A DNA stretch of 47,842 bases, taken from an uncultured Clostridia bacterium (GTDB taxonomy: Bacteria; Bacillota; Clostridia; Oscillospirales; Oscillospiraceae). Within the stretch, counting starts at the first letter, position 1, and every line of letters begins with the position of its first letter. The DNA is taken from NCBI GenBank assembly GCA_946412355.1, contig CAMKGX010000011.1, positions 1 through 47,842 of the forward strand, written 5' to 3'. The position numbers and the translations under genes were made by a program. The notes under the pieces are model-generated. The model worked only from the letters and a program-made list of their open reading frames with translations. It was not told the DNA's origin and ran no database searches. Below are positions 39,541 to 47,765 of this stretch, one piece after another.

Positions 39541-39840
39541 ATGGCTGACGAGAAGAAGACCGAAGGTCTGGTATATAAGGGACACCCCCTGCGCCGCATC
39601 GACAATCTGATTTATTACGGCTCCATGGCCGACAAGTACATTGTGATGTTCCAGATTCTGGACACCAGGAAGGAGCAGGATATGGACGTGGCCACCAAGG
39701 TCAGCGTGCAGCTCCAGCTTACCGACCCGGACCTGAAATCCCGGGACCGGGTGGTGAAGAAGTCGGAGAAGGACAGCCTGTACGCCGCCATGGACGTGGG
39801 TGCCATCTGGCTGGAACGCGCCCTGTCCGGCAAGCTGTAA
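39541..39840 (+). CDS. Small conserved-looking protein of unknown function
   Basis: Soluble 99-residue protein, MADEKKTEGLVYKGHPLRRI at the start, acidic and basic residues mixed, no signal peptide or membrane segment. I do not recognise a domain. It looks genuine: strong promoter, RBS GGAGG 7 nt before the ATG at 39541 (an ATG two codons earlier is too close to the RBS), codon use like its neighbours, and only 3 bp to the next gene. Being co-transcribed with a secreted wall hydrolase may be incidental. Confidence 0.8.
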   Translation: MADEKKTEGLVYKGHPLRRIDNLIYYGSMADKYIVMFQILDTRKEQDMDVATKVSVQLQLTDPDLKSRDRVVKKSEKDSLYAAMDVGAIWLERALSGKL

Positions 39841-39843
39841 GCC

Positions 39844-41079
39844 ATGAGACGGAAGCTGACAACGCTGCTGGCAGCGCTGGTGGTTCTGCTCTCCGCCGTG
39901 GTGATGCTGGCAGCAAAGGTGGTGCCCCAGGAATCGGTTGACCCCTCTGTGGCGGTGGCGGCCTATTCCGCCGCGCCGCTGACCGCCGCCGTGTCCCTGG
40001 ACCAGCTGCCCGCCGTGCGCCTGGAGGTCAGAGACTTGGCCCGTGATGCCCACGACATCGCCGTGGCTGTCCGGGACGACGCTTTGGCCGAAGAGGCGGA
40101 GCGCATCGCCGAGGAGCAGCGCATCGCCGCCGAGAAGGCCGCCGAAGAAGCCGCCCGCAAGGCGGCGGAAGAAGCCGCCAAAAAGGCCGCCGAGGAAGCC
40201 GCCAAAAAGGCGGAGGCCGCCTTTGGCAGCAGCACCACATCCGTAAAGGCGCTGGGGCTGGTGACCGGCTCCGACGTGCGGATGCGCGCCGCCGCCGATG
40301 GCAGCAGCGCCATCATCACCACCCTGGGCAAGGGCGCTGCGGTGGCAATAACCGGCATGGAAAACGGCTGGTATCAGGTGAAATACGACGGCAAGAGCGG
40401 CTATATGTCCGCCCAGTTCGTGGACGCCAAGAGCTCTGCCAGCGGCCTGAGCACCAACGGCAAGGTGACCGGCGACAGCGTCAACGTGCGCTCGGCCGCC
40501 GCTACCAGCGGCAGCGTGGTGACCACGCTCTCCAAGGGCGCGGGCGTCACCGTCACCGGCTTTGAAAAGGGCTGGTACGCCGTCACCGCCGCCGGGAAAT
40601 CCGGCTACGTGTCCGGCGATTATGTGGCGCTGGTGAGCAAGGCAGTGGCTGCGCCTGCACAGCAAACCGCCCCAACCACCCAGACTACCGTCACTGTGAC
40701 GGGCACCGGCACCGGCGCGGAGATCGCCGCCAAGGCGTTGGAGTATGTGGGCTGTGACTACGTATACGGCGGCGCCGGCCCCACTGCCTTCGACTGCTCC
40801 GGGCTGACTATGTACGTCTATGGGCTGTATGGCTATAGCCTGCCCCACGGCGCCACCGGACAGGCTTCCTGCGGCATTGCGGTGGACAAGTCCGAGCTGC
40901 AGCCCGGTGATCTGGTGCTGTTTACCGGCAGTGGTGTCCCTTACGGCCACGTGGGCATCTACATCGGTGACGACCAGTTCGTCCACGCCTCCACCTACGG
41001 CGTGGGTGTGATTACGTCCTCTTTGAGTAGCAACACCTACGTGAAGCGCTACTCCGGCGCACGGCGCATTATCTACTGA
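39844..41079 (+). CDS. Secreted SH3b / NlpC-P60 cell wall hydrolase
   Basis: Probable peptidoglycan endopeptidase of 411 residues. An N-terminal signal or anchor segment (residues 4-24) is followed by an Ala/Glu/Lys coiled coil (about 80-125, repeats of EEAAKKA), two bacterial SH3 domains (about 130-200 and 205-275, each with a VNVRSAA/VRMRAAA motif) and a C-terminal NlpC/P60 domain. The catalytic Cys is in AFDCSGLTMYVY and the His in YGHVGIYIGDD. It should cleave stem peptides in the wall. No strong SD is seen; its start lies 3 bp after the previous stop, consistent with coupled translation. Confidence 0.93.
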   Translation: MRRKLTTLLAALVVLLSAVVMLAAKVVPQESVDPSVAVAAYSAAPLTAAVSLDQLPAVRLEVRDLARDAHDIAVAVRDDALAEEAERIAEEQRIAAEKAAEEAARKAAEEAAKKAAEEAAKKAEAAFGSSTTSVKALGLVTGSDVRMRAAADGSSAIITTLGKGAAVAITGMENGWYQVKYDGKSGYMSAQFVDAKSSASGLSTNGKVTGDSVNVRSAAATSGSVVTTLSKGAGVTVTGFEKGWYAVTAAGKSGYVSGDYVALVSKAVAAPAQQTAPTTQTTVTVTGTGTGAEIAAKALEYVGCDYVYGGAGPTAFDCSGLTMYVYGLYGYSLPHGATGQASCGIAVDKSELQPGDLVLFTGSGVPYGHVGIYIGDDQFVHASTYGVGVITSSLSSNTYVKRYSGARRIIY

Positions 41080-41096
41080 GTGCTGATACACAGAGA

Positions 41097-41130
41097 AATC
41101 CCCTCACCCATGCGGTGAGGGGATTCTTTT
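41097..41130. terminator. Bidirectional terminator between the NlpC/P60 gene and lgt
   Basis: AATCCCCTCACC (41097-41108) pairs with GGTGAGGGGATT (41114-41125), then CTTTT on the plus strand. The U-tract reaches the lgt stop codon. Confidence 0.88.
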
Positions 41131-42085
41131 ATTCTGCTTTTTCGCTTTCGGCGGCGGGTTTTTCCGTTTCGGCGGCGTCTGCCTTCTCACCCTCGGCGGC
41201 GGATTGTGCCGCCTTGCGGTGGACGTACAGCTCGCTCTTGTCGTGGGGGTGCAGCTTCAAATGGTACAGCAGCATAACAGCCGACACCACAATCATCACT
41301 GCGCTCAGCGCCTGGCTGACGCGGATGGGCTGGCCGAAGAGCTGCCAGCCGAAGAGGTACAGGCTGTCGGTACGAAGGCCCTCGATCCAGACCCGGCCCA
41401 GGCCGTACCACAGGAAGTAGAACCAGGTGTTCTCGCCGTCGAAATGGCGGGCCCTGGACACCACCGCCAGCAGCAGGATAAGGCCCACCACGTTCCAAAG
41501 GCTCTCATAGAGGAACGTGGGATGGACGCACACCGCCTGGCCGGAGGTGGTAATCAGCTCCATGCGCCAGGGCAGGGTAGTCTCGGCGCCGAAGGCCTCG
41601 CGGTTCATAAAATTGCCCCAGCGGCCCACCGCCTGGCCGATGAACAGGCCGATGACCACCACGTCCATCATGGCGAAGAAAGGGTAGCCCTTCCGGCGGG
41701 CGATGACCAAAATGGTGATGACCGCGGCGATGACGCCGCCGTAGATGGCAAGGCCCCCGTCCCAGATGGCGATTATCTCGCCCCAGTTGAGGCTGCCGTC
41801 GCTGTTACGGTACAGGTCCAGGTAAAAGATGACGTAATAGATACGGGCGCCGATGACGCCTAGGGGCAGGCCCCACAGCACGGTGTCCAGCAGGTCGTCC
41901 TCGGTGATGCCGTATTTTTCCTTCTGCTTCATGCACACCAGCACCGCCAGCAGGGCGCCCAGGGCGATGAGGATGCCGTACCAGTAGATGCCGTGGCCCA
42001 CGTTCAGCGCCTTGGACGAAGCGGTGAAGGTCCAGTCCCCCAAAAGGCCGGGGAAACGGATGGGGCTGTCTGTCATAATGCGCAT
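41129..42085 (-). CDS. lgt: Prolipoprotein diacylglyceryl transferase
   Basis: Membrane enzyme attaching diacylglycerol to the lipobox cysteine of prolipoproteins, 318 residues with about seven membrane segments. The Lgt signature is GQAVGRWGNFMNREAFG (residues about 153-169). The HGxxxxxG region reads HGIYWYGILIALGALLAV, and LGRVWIEGLRTDSLYLFG follows near 240. The last 40 residues form a charged Ala/Glu/Lys tail not needed by the family. The RBS AAGGAAGG overlaps the ymfH stop. Probable clients in this window are the lipoproteins at 28172-28762 and 34318-35643. Confidence 0.96.
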   Translation of the reverse strand: MRIMTDSPIRFPGLLGDWTFTASSKALNVGHGIYWYGILIALGALLAVLVCMKQKEKYGITEDDLLDTVLWGLPLGVIGARIYYVIFYLDLYRNSDGSLNWGEIIAIWDGGLAIYGGVIAAVITILVIARRKGYPFFAMMDVVVIGLFIGQAVGRWGNFMNREAFGAETTLPWRMELITTSGQAVCVHPTFLYESLWNVVGLILLLAVVSRARHFDGENTWFYFLWYGLGRVWIEGLRTDSLYLFGWQLFGQPIRVSQALSAVMIVVSAVMLLYHLKLHPHDKSELYVHRKAAQSAAEGEKADAAETEKPAAESEKAE

Positions 42086-42088
42086 AGC

Positions 42089-43360
42089 TTAACCTTCCTT
42101 TGCGGTGATGATGGATATGGCCAGCCGTTCCCGGGTCACGTTCTCGCCCAGGAAACGGAGGATGTCCCCGGTGGTGATGGCGTCGTAAATCTCGGGGAAG
42201 CGGTTGGGGTCAAAGCCGTGGAAGCAGCCCTCCACAAAGCCGATGGCAATGCTCTCAAAGCTGTTGAGGCTGCGAATGGTGTCCCCCAGATTGGCGTTGC
42301 GCACCCGGAGATAATAGCTCTCATCCAGCCCTTCCCGCTGCAGCCGCGCCACCTCGGCCAGCACCGCGTCCACCACCGCGTGGGGGTCGGCGCTGTCGCC
42401 GCCGAAGGTGAGGTAGGCAACGCCGGGGAGGGCGTCGTAGTCGTAGCCAAAGGTGCCGTTGATGAGGCCCTGGGCGTAGAGCCGGGCATACAGGGGGCTG
42501 GACTCGCCCAGCAGAATGCCGCAGGCCAGATCGCCGATGATGTCCAGGCGATACCGCTCCTCGCCGTCGCCCAGGGGCGGGCACTTGCAGCCCGCCAGGA
42601 AATTGGTCATGGACACCTCCATGGCGATGGCGGTCTCCTTCTGGGCGGGCAACAAATCCTCCTCCGCGCCGTAGTCCCGTGGGATGGGCTTGCCCTTTTC
42701 GCTGCCCAGAACTTCGTTGGCCAGGGCCAGCACCTCGTCGCCGTCCACGTCGCCTACCACCACCAGGCACATATTGGCCGGGGTGTAGAACGCCTTATGG
42801 CAGCGGTACAGGGTTTTGGCGGTGATTTTGCGGATGCTGTCCACGCTGCCGGCCACCGGGGTCTTGGCGGGGCTGTTGTGGTACAGGCACTGCATCAGAT
42901 TGTGGTAGACCTGCCACTCCGGGTTATCCTCAATCATGCGGATTTCCTGGGCAATAATGCCCTGCTCCTTTGCCACGCTCTCGTTGGTGAAATAGGGCAC
43001 CGACACAAAGGACAGCAGCAGCCGCAGGTTGTCCGTAAAATGGTGGGTGCAGTCGAAATAGTAGCAGGTCATATCGTTGGCGGTAAAGGCGTTGGGCTCG
43101 GCGCCGTTCTTCGCCAGCTCCTGGAGGGCGTTGCCGTCCTCGGTATCGAACATTTTATGCTCCAGATAGTGTGCGATGCCGGCAGGGGTGTCCACCCACC
43201 TGCCCCGGGATTGAAAGCGCATGTCCATGCCGCCGTACCGGGTGGCAAACATGGCGTATTTGCGGCGATAGTCCTTTTTCTCCACGATGATGACGGGGAG
43301 ACCGTTGGGCAGCGTCTCCCGGCGCACCCGCTCGCCGATGCGGGGATATTCGGTCAGCAT
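42089..43360 (-). CDS. ymfH: M16 family peptidase, YmfH type
   Basis: Inverzincin-type zinc metallopeptidase of 423 residues. The zinc motif HxxEH reads HYLEH (H64, E67, H68) and the distal glutamate lies in the following helical region (EQGIIAQEIRMIEDNP). This is the catalytic partner of the inactive homologue encoded just upstream. In Bacillus subtilis YmfF and YmfH are associated with 5-aminopentanol modification of EF-P; a direct role here is inferred. RBS AAGGAGGAG; overlaps ymfF by 7 bp and precedes lgt by 3 bp. Confidence 0.92.
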   Translation of the reverse strand: MLTEYPRIGERVRRETLPNGLPVIIVEKKDYRRKYAMFATRYGGMDMRFQSRGRWVDTPAGIAHYLEHKMFDTEDGNALQELAKNGAEPNAFTANDMTCYYFDCTHHFTDNLRLLLSFVSVPYFTNESVAKEQGIIAQEIRMIEDNPEWQVYHNLMQCLYHNSPAKTPVAGSVDSIRKITAKTLYRCHKAFYTPANMCLVVVGDVDGDEVLALANEVLGSEKGKPIPRDYGAEEDLLPAQKETAIAMEVSMTNFLAGCKCPPLGDGEERYRLDIIGDLACGILLGESSPLYARLYAQGLINGTFGYDYDALPGVAYLTFGGDSADPHAVVDAVLAEVARLQREGLDESYYLRVRNANLGDTIRSLNSFESIAIGFVEGCFHGFDPNRFPEIYDAITTGDILRFLGENVTRERLAISIITAKEG

Positions 43361-44625
43361 GGGGTCTCCTCCTTCCCTTTCAGGAAATAGACGGTGTCCA
43401 GTCGGGCTGCTTGGGCCGCCGCCATGATGCGCTCCCGGGTGACGGATTGCAGGGCGGCGAGCAGCTCCTCCGGCGTCTCATCCAGCCCCAGGGCATTCTG
43501 GCCCAGGCAGTAGTTCTCCATAGCGCCCTGGGAATCGCTCAGGGCTGTCAGGGCGGAGTCCATAGCGGCCCGGGCGCTTTCCAGCTCCCAGGGCTCCCAT
43601 TGGCCCTGGCACACCAGGTCCAGCTGGTGGAGGATCTCCGCCAGGGCCTGGTCGTAATCCTTGACCTCGATGCCGCTGGACACGGTCATAATCCGCTTGG
43701 ACCGGGCAAAGCCGGAAGAGGCGTAGTAACACAGGGAGAGCTGCTCCCGGACGGTCATAAACAGCTTTGCATTGCTGCTGCCGCCAAAGAGCAGGTTGGC
43801 CATCATCATGGCGGGGATATCGTCGGTCTCGCAGCGCCAGCCCATGGACAGCTTGCCCTGGGTAACGTCCATCTCCTCCACCACGTACCGGGGCTCCTCC
43901 GGGGCGCGGCGCAGCACAATGGGCTCCGGCCGGGCCACCCGTCCCCGGGGCAGAGACGCCAGGGCGGACAGCAGCGCCGTCTCCACCCGGCTCTCGTCGG
44001 CGCTGCCGCAGTAGAATATCTCCACCGGCGCGGTGGTGAGCAGCGCCTGGTAGTGGCGGTACAGCTTCTGGTGGTTGATGCGGCTTACGGTGTCCTCGTC
44101 GCCCAGGCGCAGCACGCCGTAGGGCTCATCGGCGCACATCTCCTGCATCAAGCGCACGTCCGCCCAGTCCCGCTTGTCGTTTTTCAGCGACCGGATGGCG
44201 TCCAGCAGATTCTGGCGCTCGCTGTCCACATACGCCGGCATAAAGCGGCCGTTGCGGGTGACGGGGTCCAGCAGCATCTCACCCATCAGCTCCGTCACCG
44301 GCTCCAGCAGCTTTTCCCGGCCGGGGGCGAAGGCGTCGTCGACGCACTGGGCCACGAAGCCCACGCACTGCCGCTCCCCTTTCTTGCGAACGGTATAGTC
44401 GATGGTGGCGCCGTAGAGGGCGTCCAGGGCGGCGCTGAGGCTCTCCATGTCCGGATGGCGCATGGTGCCCCGGCGCAGCACCGCCGGCACCAGGGCGTTA
44501 TACCCCGCCGTCTCCCGGCGCAGGTCGGCGATGAGCTGCACGCTGAGCAGGCACGTTTTGAACTTGCGCTGGTGCAGGTACGTGAGATACACGTCCTGCA
44601 TGATCTCCTTGCGGGTAAAGCGCAT
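43354..44625 (-). CDS. ymfF: M16 family inactive partner, YmfF type
   Basis: Protein of 423 residues with the two M16 repeats but no HxxEH: the corresponding N-terminal region reads RRGTMRHPDMESLSAALDAL. It fits the pattern of an active/inactive M16 heterodimer with YmfH. The C-terminal half includes KLFMTVREQLSLCYYASSGF, the conserved R/Y region of M16 C-domains. The RBS GGGAGGG precedes the ATG. First gene of ymfF-ymfH-lgt. Confidence 0.9.
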   Translation of the reverse strand: MRFTRKEIMQDVYLTYLHQRKFKTCLLSVQLIADLRRETAGYNALVPAVLRRGTMRHPDMESLSAALDALYGATIDYTVRKKGERQCVGFVAQCVDDAFAPGREKLLEPVTELMGEMLLDPVTRNGRFMPAYVDSERQNLLDAIRSLKNDKRDWADVRLMQEMCADEPYGVLRLGDEDTVSRINHQKLYRHYQALLTTAPVEIFYCGSADESRVETALLSALASLPRGRVARPEPIVLRRAPEEPRYVVEEMDVTQGKLSMGWRCETDDIPAMMMANLLFGGSSNAKLFMTVREQLSLCYYASSGFARSKRIMTVSSGIEVKDYDQALAEILHQLDLVCQGQWEPWELESARAAMDSALTALSDSQGAMENYCLGQNALGLDETPEELLAALQSVTRERIMAAAQAARLDTVYFLKGKEETPC

Positions 44626-44662
44626 GGTATCCCTCCCTTTCGGGCTTTTTCACAACAGTATG

Positions 44663-44691
44663 ATTATATACCTTTTTACCCCGGATGAAAA
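44663..44691 (-). promoter_or_regulatory. Probable promoter of ymfF-ymfH-lgt
   Basis: Minus-strand TTTTCA (44686-44691), 17-bp spacer, TATAAT (44663-44668). The -10 is consensus and the -35 weak. Confidence 0.5.
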
Positions 44692-44708
44692 GTGGCAATT
44701 CGCAGCGG

Positions 44709-44736
44709 TTGACATCCGCGGAAAAATAACTATAAT
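44709..44736 (+). promoter_or_regulatory. Promoter of the PTS-IIC-like gene
   Basis: TTGACA (44709-44714), 16-bp spacer, TATAAT (44731-44736). The -35 lies in the loop of a short inverted repeat GCGG/CCGC, a possible operator. Confidence 0.75.
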
Positions 44737-44779
44737 CGTATCTGGATTTCCGGGGTCGTCCCCCTTTATGAGGTGAAAT

Positions 44780-45886
44780 ATGGAAAAAGTCAAAGCATTT
44801 TTGCAGCGGAAAAACATCGTATTCTCCGCCAAGCGTTATTGTATCGACGCCATGAGCGCCATGGCGCAGGGGCTGTTCTGCACGCTGCTGGTGGGCACCA
44901 TTCTCAATACCCTGGGCCAGCAGTTCCACATCGGGTTTTTGAACGCCGTCATCGTCACCCTGGGCAAGGGGGACGGCGCGGTGCACTACACCATCGGCGG
45001 CCTGTGCTCGGCCATGGTGGGCCCGGCCATGGCGGTGGCCATCGGCTGGGCGCTGCAGGCGCCGCCCATGGTGCTGTTCTCCCTCATCGGCGTGGGCTTT
45101 GCCACCAACTATATGGGCGGGGCCGGCGGCCCCCTGGCGGTGTTCTTTGTGGCCATTATCGCCGCGGAGATCGGCAAGGCCGTCAGCAAGGAGACGAAAA
45201 TCGACATTCTGGTGACCCCCATCGTCACCACCCTGGCGGGCATCGGCGTGGCGGCCCTCATTGCCGCCCCCATCGGCGCCGCCGCCGCCGCCGTGGGCCG
45301 CTTCATCATGTGGGCCACGGAGCTGCAGCCCTTCTTCATGGGCATTCTGGTGTCGGTGGTGGTGGGCGTGGCGCTGACGCTGCCCATCTCCTCCGCCGCC
45401 ATCTGCGCCGCCCTGGGGCTTACCGGCCTGGCCGGCGGCGCCGCCGTGGCGGGCTGCTGCGCCCAGATGGTGGGCTTCGCCGTCATGTCCTTCCGGGAAA
45501 ACCGGTGGGGCGGCCTGGTGGCCCAGGGTATCGGCACCAGCATGCTGCAGATGCCCAACATTGTGAAAAACGTGCGGGTGTGGATCCCCCCCACCCTCTG
45601 CGCCGCCATCACAGGCCCCATCGCCACGTGCCTGTTCCATCTGGAGATGAACGGCGCGGCAGTGTCCAGCGGCATGGGCACCTGCGGCCTTGTGGGCCAG
45701 ATCGGCGTGTACACCGGCTGGGTGGCCGACGTGGCCCGCGGTGCCAAGGCCGCCATCACCGCCGCCGACTGGCTGGGGCTGGCGTTGATCTCCTTCGTGC
45801 TGCCCGCTGTGATCACGCCGCTGCTCGCCCTGCCCCTGCGAAAGCTGGGCTGGATCAAGGACGGCGATCTGGAGCTGAAGCTGTAA
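44780..45886 (+). CDS. PTS EIIC-like membrane protein (PTS_EIIC_2 type)
   Basis: Membrane protein of 368 residues with about nine to ten Ala/Gly-rich hydrophobic segments, resembling the PTS_EIIC_2 family (stand-alone EIIC-like proteins). Recognisable segments are GFATNYMGGAGGPLAVFFVA and the late VWIPPTLCAAITGPIATCLF with GMGTCGLVGQIGVY. No EIIA or EIIB gene is nearby, so phosphotransfer-coupled sugar uptake is uncertain, and many such proteins have unknown substrates. RBS GAGGTG. Monocistronic. Confidence 0.85.
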   Translation: MEKVKAFLQRKNIVFSAKRYCIDAMSAMAQGLFCTLLVGTILNTLGQQFHIGFLNAVIVTLGKGDGAVHYTIGGLCSAMVGPAMAVAIGWALQAPPMVLFSLIGVGFATNYMGGAGGPLAVFFVAIIAAEIGKAVSKETKIDILVTPIVTTLAGIGVAALIAAPIGAAAAAVGRFIMWATELQPFFMGILVSVVVGVALTLPISSAAICAALGLTGLAGGAAVAGCCAQMVGFAVMSFRENRWGGLVAQGIGTSMLQMPNIVKNVRVWIPPTLCAAITGPIATCLFHLEMNGAAVSSGMGTCGLVGQIGVYTGWVADVARGAKAAITAADWLGLALISFVLPAVITPLLALPLRKLGWIKDGDLELKL

Positions 45887-45918
45887 GGTGTTTTTTATGT
45901 GAAAAAAGGCGCTCTGAG

Positions 45919-45950
45919 GGAGACACTTCGTAAGGAAGTGTCTCCTTTTT
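45919..45950 (+). terminator. Terminator after the PTS-IIC-like gene
   Basis: GGAGACACTTC (45919-45929) pairs with GAAGTGTCTCC (45935-45945), then TTTTTC. Confidence 0.92.
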
Positions 45951-45967
45951 CTTCAAAAGTCAGAGGA

Positions 45968-45996
45968 TTGACTGCGCCGACCGGCAATAGTATAAT
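45968..45996 (+). promoter_or_regulatory. Promoter of the methyltransferase gene
   Basis: TTGACT (45968-45973), 17-bp spacer, TATAAT (45991-45996). Confidence 0.8.
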
Positions 45997-46035
45997 GACC
46001 GAAACAAATCCGGATTTACAGGGGAGAAGGATCAC

Positions 46036-46821
46036 ATGAATGAAGTGAATAAAACACTCTATATTCCGCTGTATGGAAAATCAAAGGTGAGCCAACAGGG
46101 GATCATCCTGAATGATCCCTCAGCTGAGAGAATATGGAAAGAAGAAGCCTTCCCCATTCGAGGAAAGTCCAGGTCAAAATGGCTTGCTTACAATATGGCC
46201 ATGAGAGCCCGTGTGTTCGACGACTGGACAGACAGTATGCTGCAGCGGAGCCGCGATGCGTTGGTACTTCATATTGGGTGTGGACTTGACAGTAGGAATA
46301 CGAGGGTAAAAACTCCCTGTTCTGAATGGGTGGACTGCGATCTTCCGGATGTCATAGAGATTCGCAAGAAGTATTTTCGGGAAAATGAAACGTACCATAT
46401 GACAGCTTTGGATGCGTCCAGGCCCGAACAGATTGGAATGCTCCCGGATCGTGATACGGCCATCGTTGTCCTTGAGGGACTGAGCATGTATCTGACCAAC
46501 AGCCAAGTACGGGGGTTGTTGCAAGCGCTTGATAAAAAGTATCGGGAAATTCATATTCTGATGGATGTTTATACCGAATTCGGTGTAAAAGCATCGAAAT
46601 ATAAAAACCCCGTCAATGACGTCGGTGTTACGAAACTGTATGGGATAGATGCTATCGGGAGCATCATCGACGGACTTCGGATCAAATTTGTAAAAGAGCA
46701 CAGCTTCACTCCCGCCGCGCTGGTCAAAGAACTTACGCCAATCGAAAGAATGTTCTTCAAGATGCTATTTACTGACAAGCTGTACCGAAAGATATATCGC
46801 TTGTACGAACTTAAGGCATAA
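46036..46821 (+). CDS. SAM-dependent methyltransferase, leucine carboxyl methyltransferase-like
   Basis: Protein of 261 residues resembling the LCM/TcmP group of O-methyltransferases. Motif I region reads VLHIGCGLDSRNTRV (residues about 77-91), WVDCDLPDVIEIRKKYF holds the acidic SAM ribose contact, and IVVLEGLSMYL is a typical later motif. The substrate is unknown; the family includes small-molecule carboxyl or hydroxyl methylation. RBS GGAGAAGGA. Base composition is visibly more AT-rich than nearly all other genes here, and codon choice is less GC-biased, suggesting transfer. Confidence 0.85.
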   Translation: MNEVNKTLYIPLYGKSKVSQQGIILNDPSAERIWKEEAFPIRGKSRSKWLAYNMAMRARVFDDWTDSMLQRSRDALVLHIGCGLDSRNTRVKTPCSEWVDCDLPDVIEIRKKYFRENETYHMTALDASRPEQIGMLPDRDTAIVVLEGLSMYLTNSQVRGLLQALDKKYREIHILMDVYTEFGVKASKYKNPVNDVGVTKLYGIDAIGSIIDGLRIKFVKEHSFTPAALVKELTPIERMFFKMLFTDKLYRKIYRLYELKA

Positions 46822-46880
46822 ATCCCAGTTTGTCGGACAGGTCTTTTGATGCCCGAGATGGCAGGAGGCCGTATGATGAT

Positions 46881-47645
46881 ATGAATGGCTGGTTCACCGT
46901 TGAGAGAATCGACGCACAAACATTTGCCATAAGTGAATATCGGCATTGGGAGGAAACGCATTGCTATCTGCTTTGCGGGCAGGACAAGTCCGCTTTGATT
47001 GACACGGGTCTTGGGGTTTCAAACATACAATGCGTAGTGGATCGTCTGACAACACTGCCTGTTACTGTGCTGACAACGCATGTGCATTGGGATCACATAG
47101 GCGGGCACGGGCTTTTTGACCGCATTGCAGTACATGAGGCGGAAAAAGATTGGATCGACGGAGGTTTTCCTTTGCCGTTGCATGAAGTGAAGGAGCAGTT
47201 GACAAAACCGCCCTGTACGTTACCGGAGGAGTTCGATCTTGACTTATACCAGATCTTTCAGGGGAAACCGCAGATTCTATTCCATGATGGTGATTGTTTT
47301 GACTTGGGCGGACGAACGATTCGGGTGCTGCACACGCCGGGACACTCTCCCGGGCACTGTTGTTTTTACGAACAGGAGAGAAGGTATTTGTATTCCGGCG
47401 ATTTGGTGTACAAAGGCTGTCTGGACGCCTTTTATCCGAGCACTGACCCGTTGCTTTTTTATCAGTCAGTAAAGCGCCTGATGGAACTGGAGGTCAGCCG
47501 CGTTTTCCCCGGCCATCACAAAATGGCGATACCCGTTTCACTGATTGGTGAGATCCATGAGGATTTTTCGCAGCTTGAGCGGAACGGGCAACTGAAACAG
47601 GGAAATGGATTGTATGACTTCGGTGACGTTAAAATCCATATCTAA
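46881..47645 (+). CDS. Metallo-beta-lactamase fold hydrolase
   Basis: MBL-fold protein of 254 residues. The metal motif HxHxDH is intact in TTHVHWDHIGG (H67, H69, D71, H72), with further ligands in HTPGHSPGH, SGDLVYKG and FPGHHK. Members include glyoxalase II-like, lactonase and RNase subfamilies; the sequence does not decide among them, and it lacks beta-lactamase hallmarks. The start at 46881 follows AGGAGG by 12 nt. It shares the AT-richer composition of the methyltransferase gene 60 bp upstream and is probably co-transcribed. Confidence 0.85.
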   Translation: MNGWFTVERIDAQTFAISEYRHWEETHCYLLCGQDKSALIDTGLGVSNIQCVVDRLTTLPVTVLTTHVHWDHIGGHGLFDRIAVHEAEKDWIDGGFPLPLHEVKEQLTKPPCTLPEEFDLDLYQIFQGKPQILFHDGDCFDLGGRTIRVLHTPGHSPGHCCFYEQERRYLYSGDLVYKGCLDAFYPSTDPLLFYQSVKRLMELEVSRVFPGHHKMAIPVSLIGEIHEDFSQLERNGQLKQGNGLYDFGDVKIHI

Positions 47646-47731
47646 GAGACAACTTCCTGTTTATCTGGCAGGTCTTTTGCTGTCCGCAGTGATAACGAGC
47701 ATCGGATTTGCCCCACAGAATCCAAAAGATA

Positions 47732-47765
47732 AAACCGGCGTGACCGATGGCGGCCACGCCGGTTT
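47732..47765 (+). terminator. Terminator after the MBL-fold gene
   Basis: AAACCGGCGTG (47732-47742) pairs with CACGCCGGTTT (47755-47765) around a 12-nt loop. Repeat R6 begins immediately after. Confidence 0.75.

Noticed and set aside
46881-47645. Antibiotic-resistance beta-lactamase
   Set aside because: The metal motif is shared by the whole MBL fold superfamily; no secretion signal or class B beta-lactamase features were seen.
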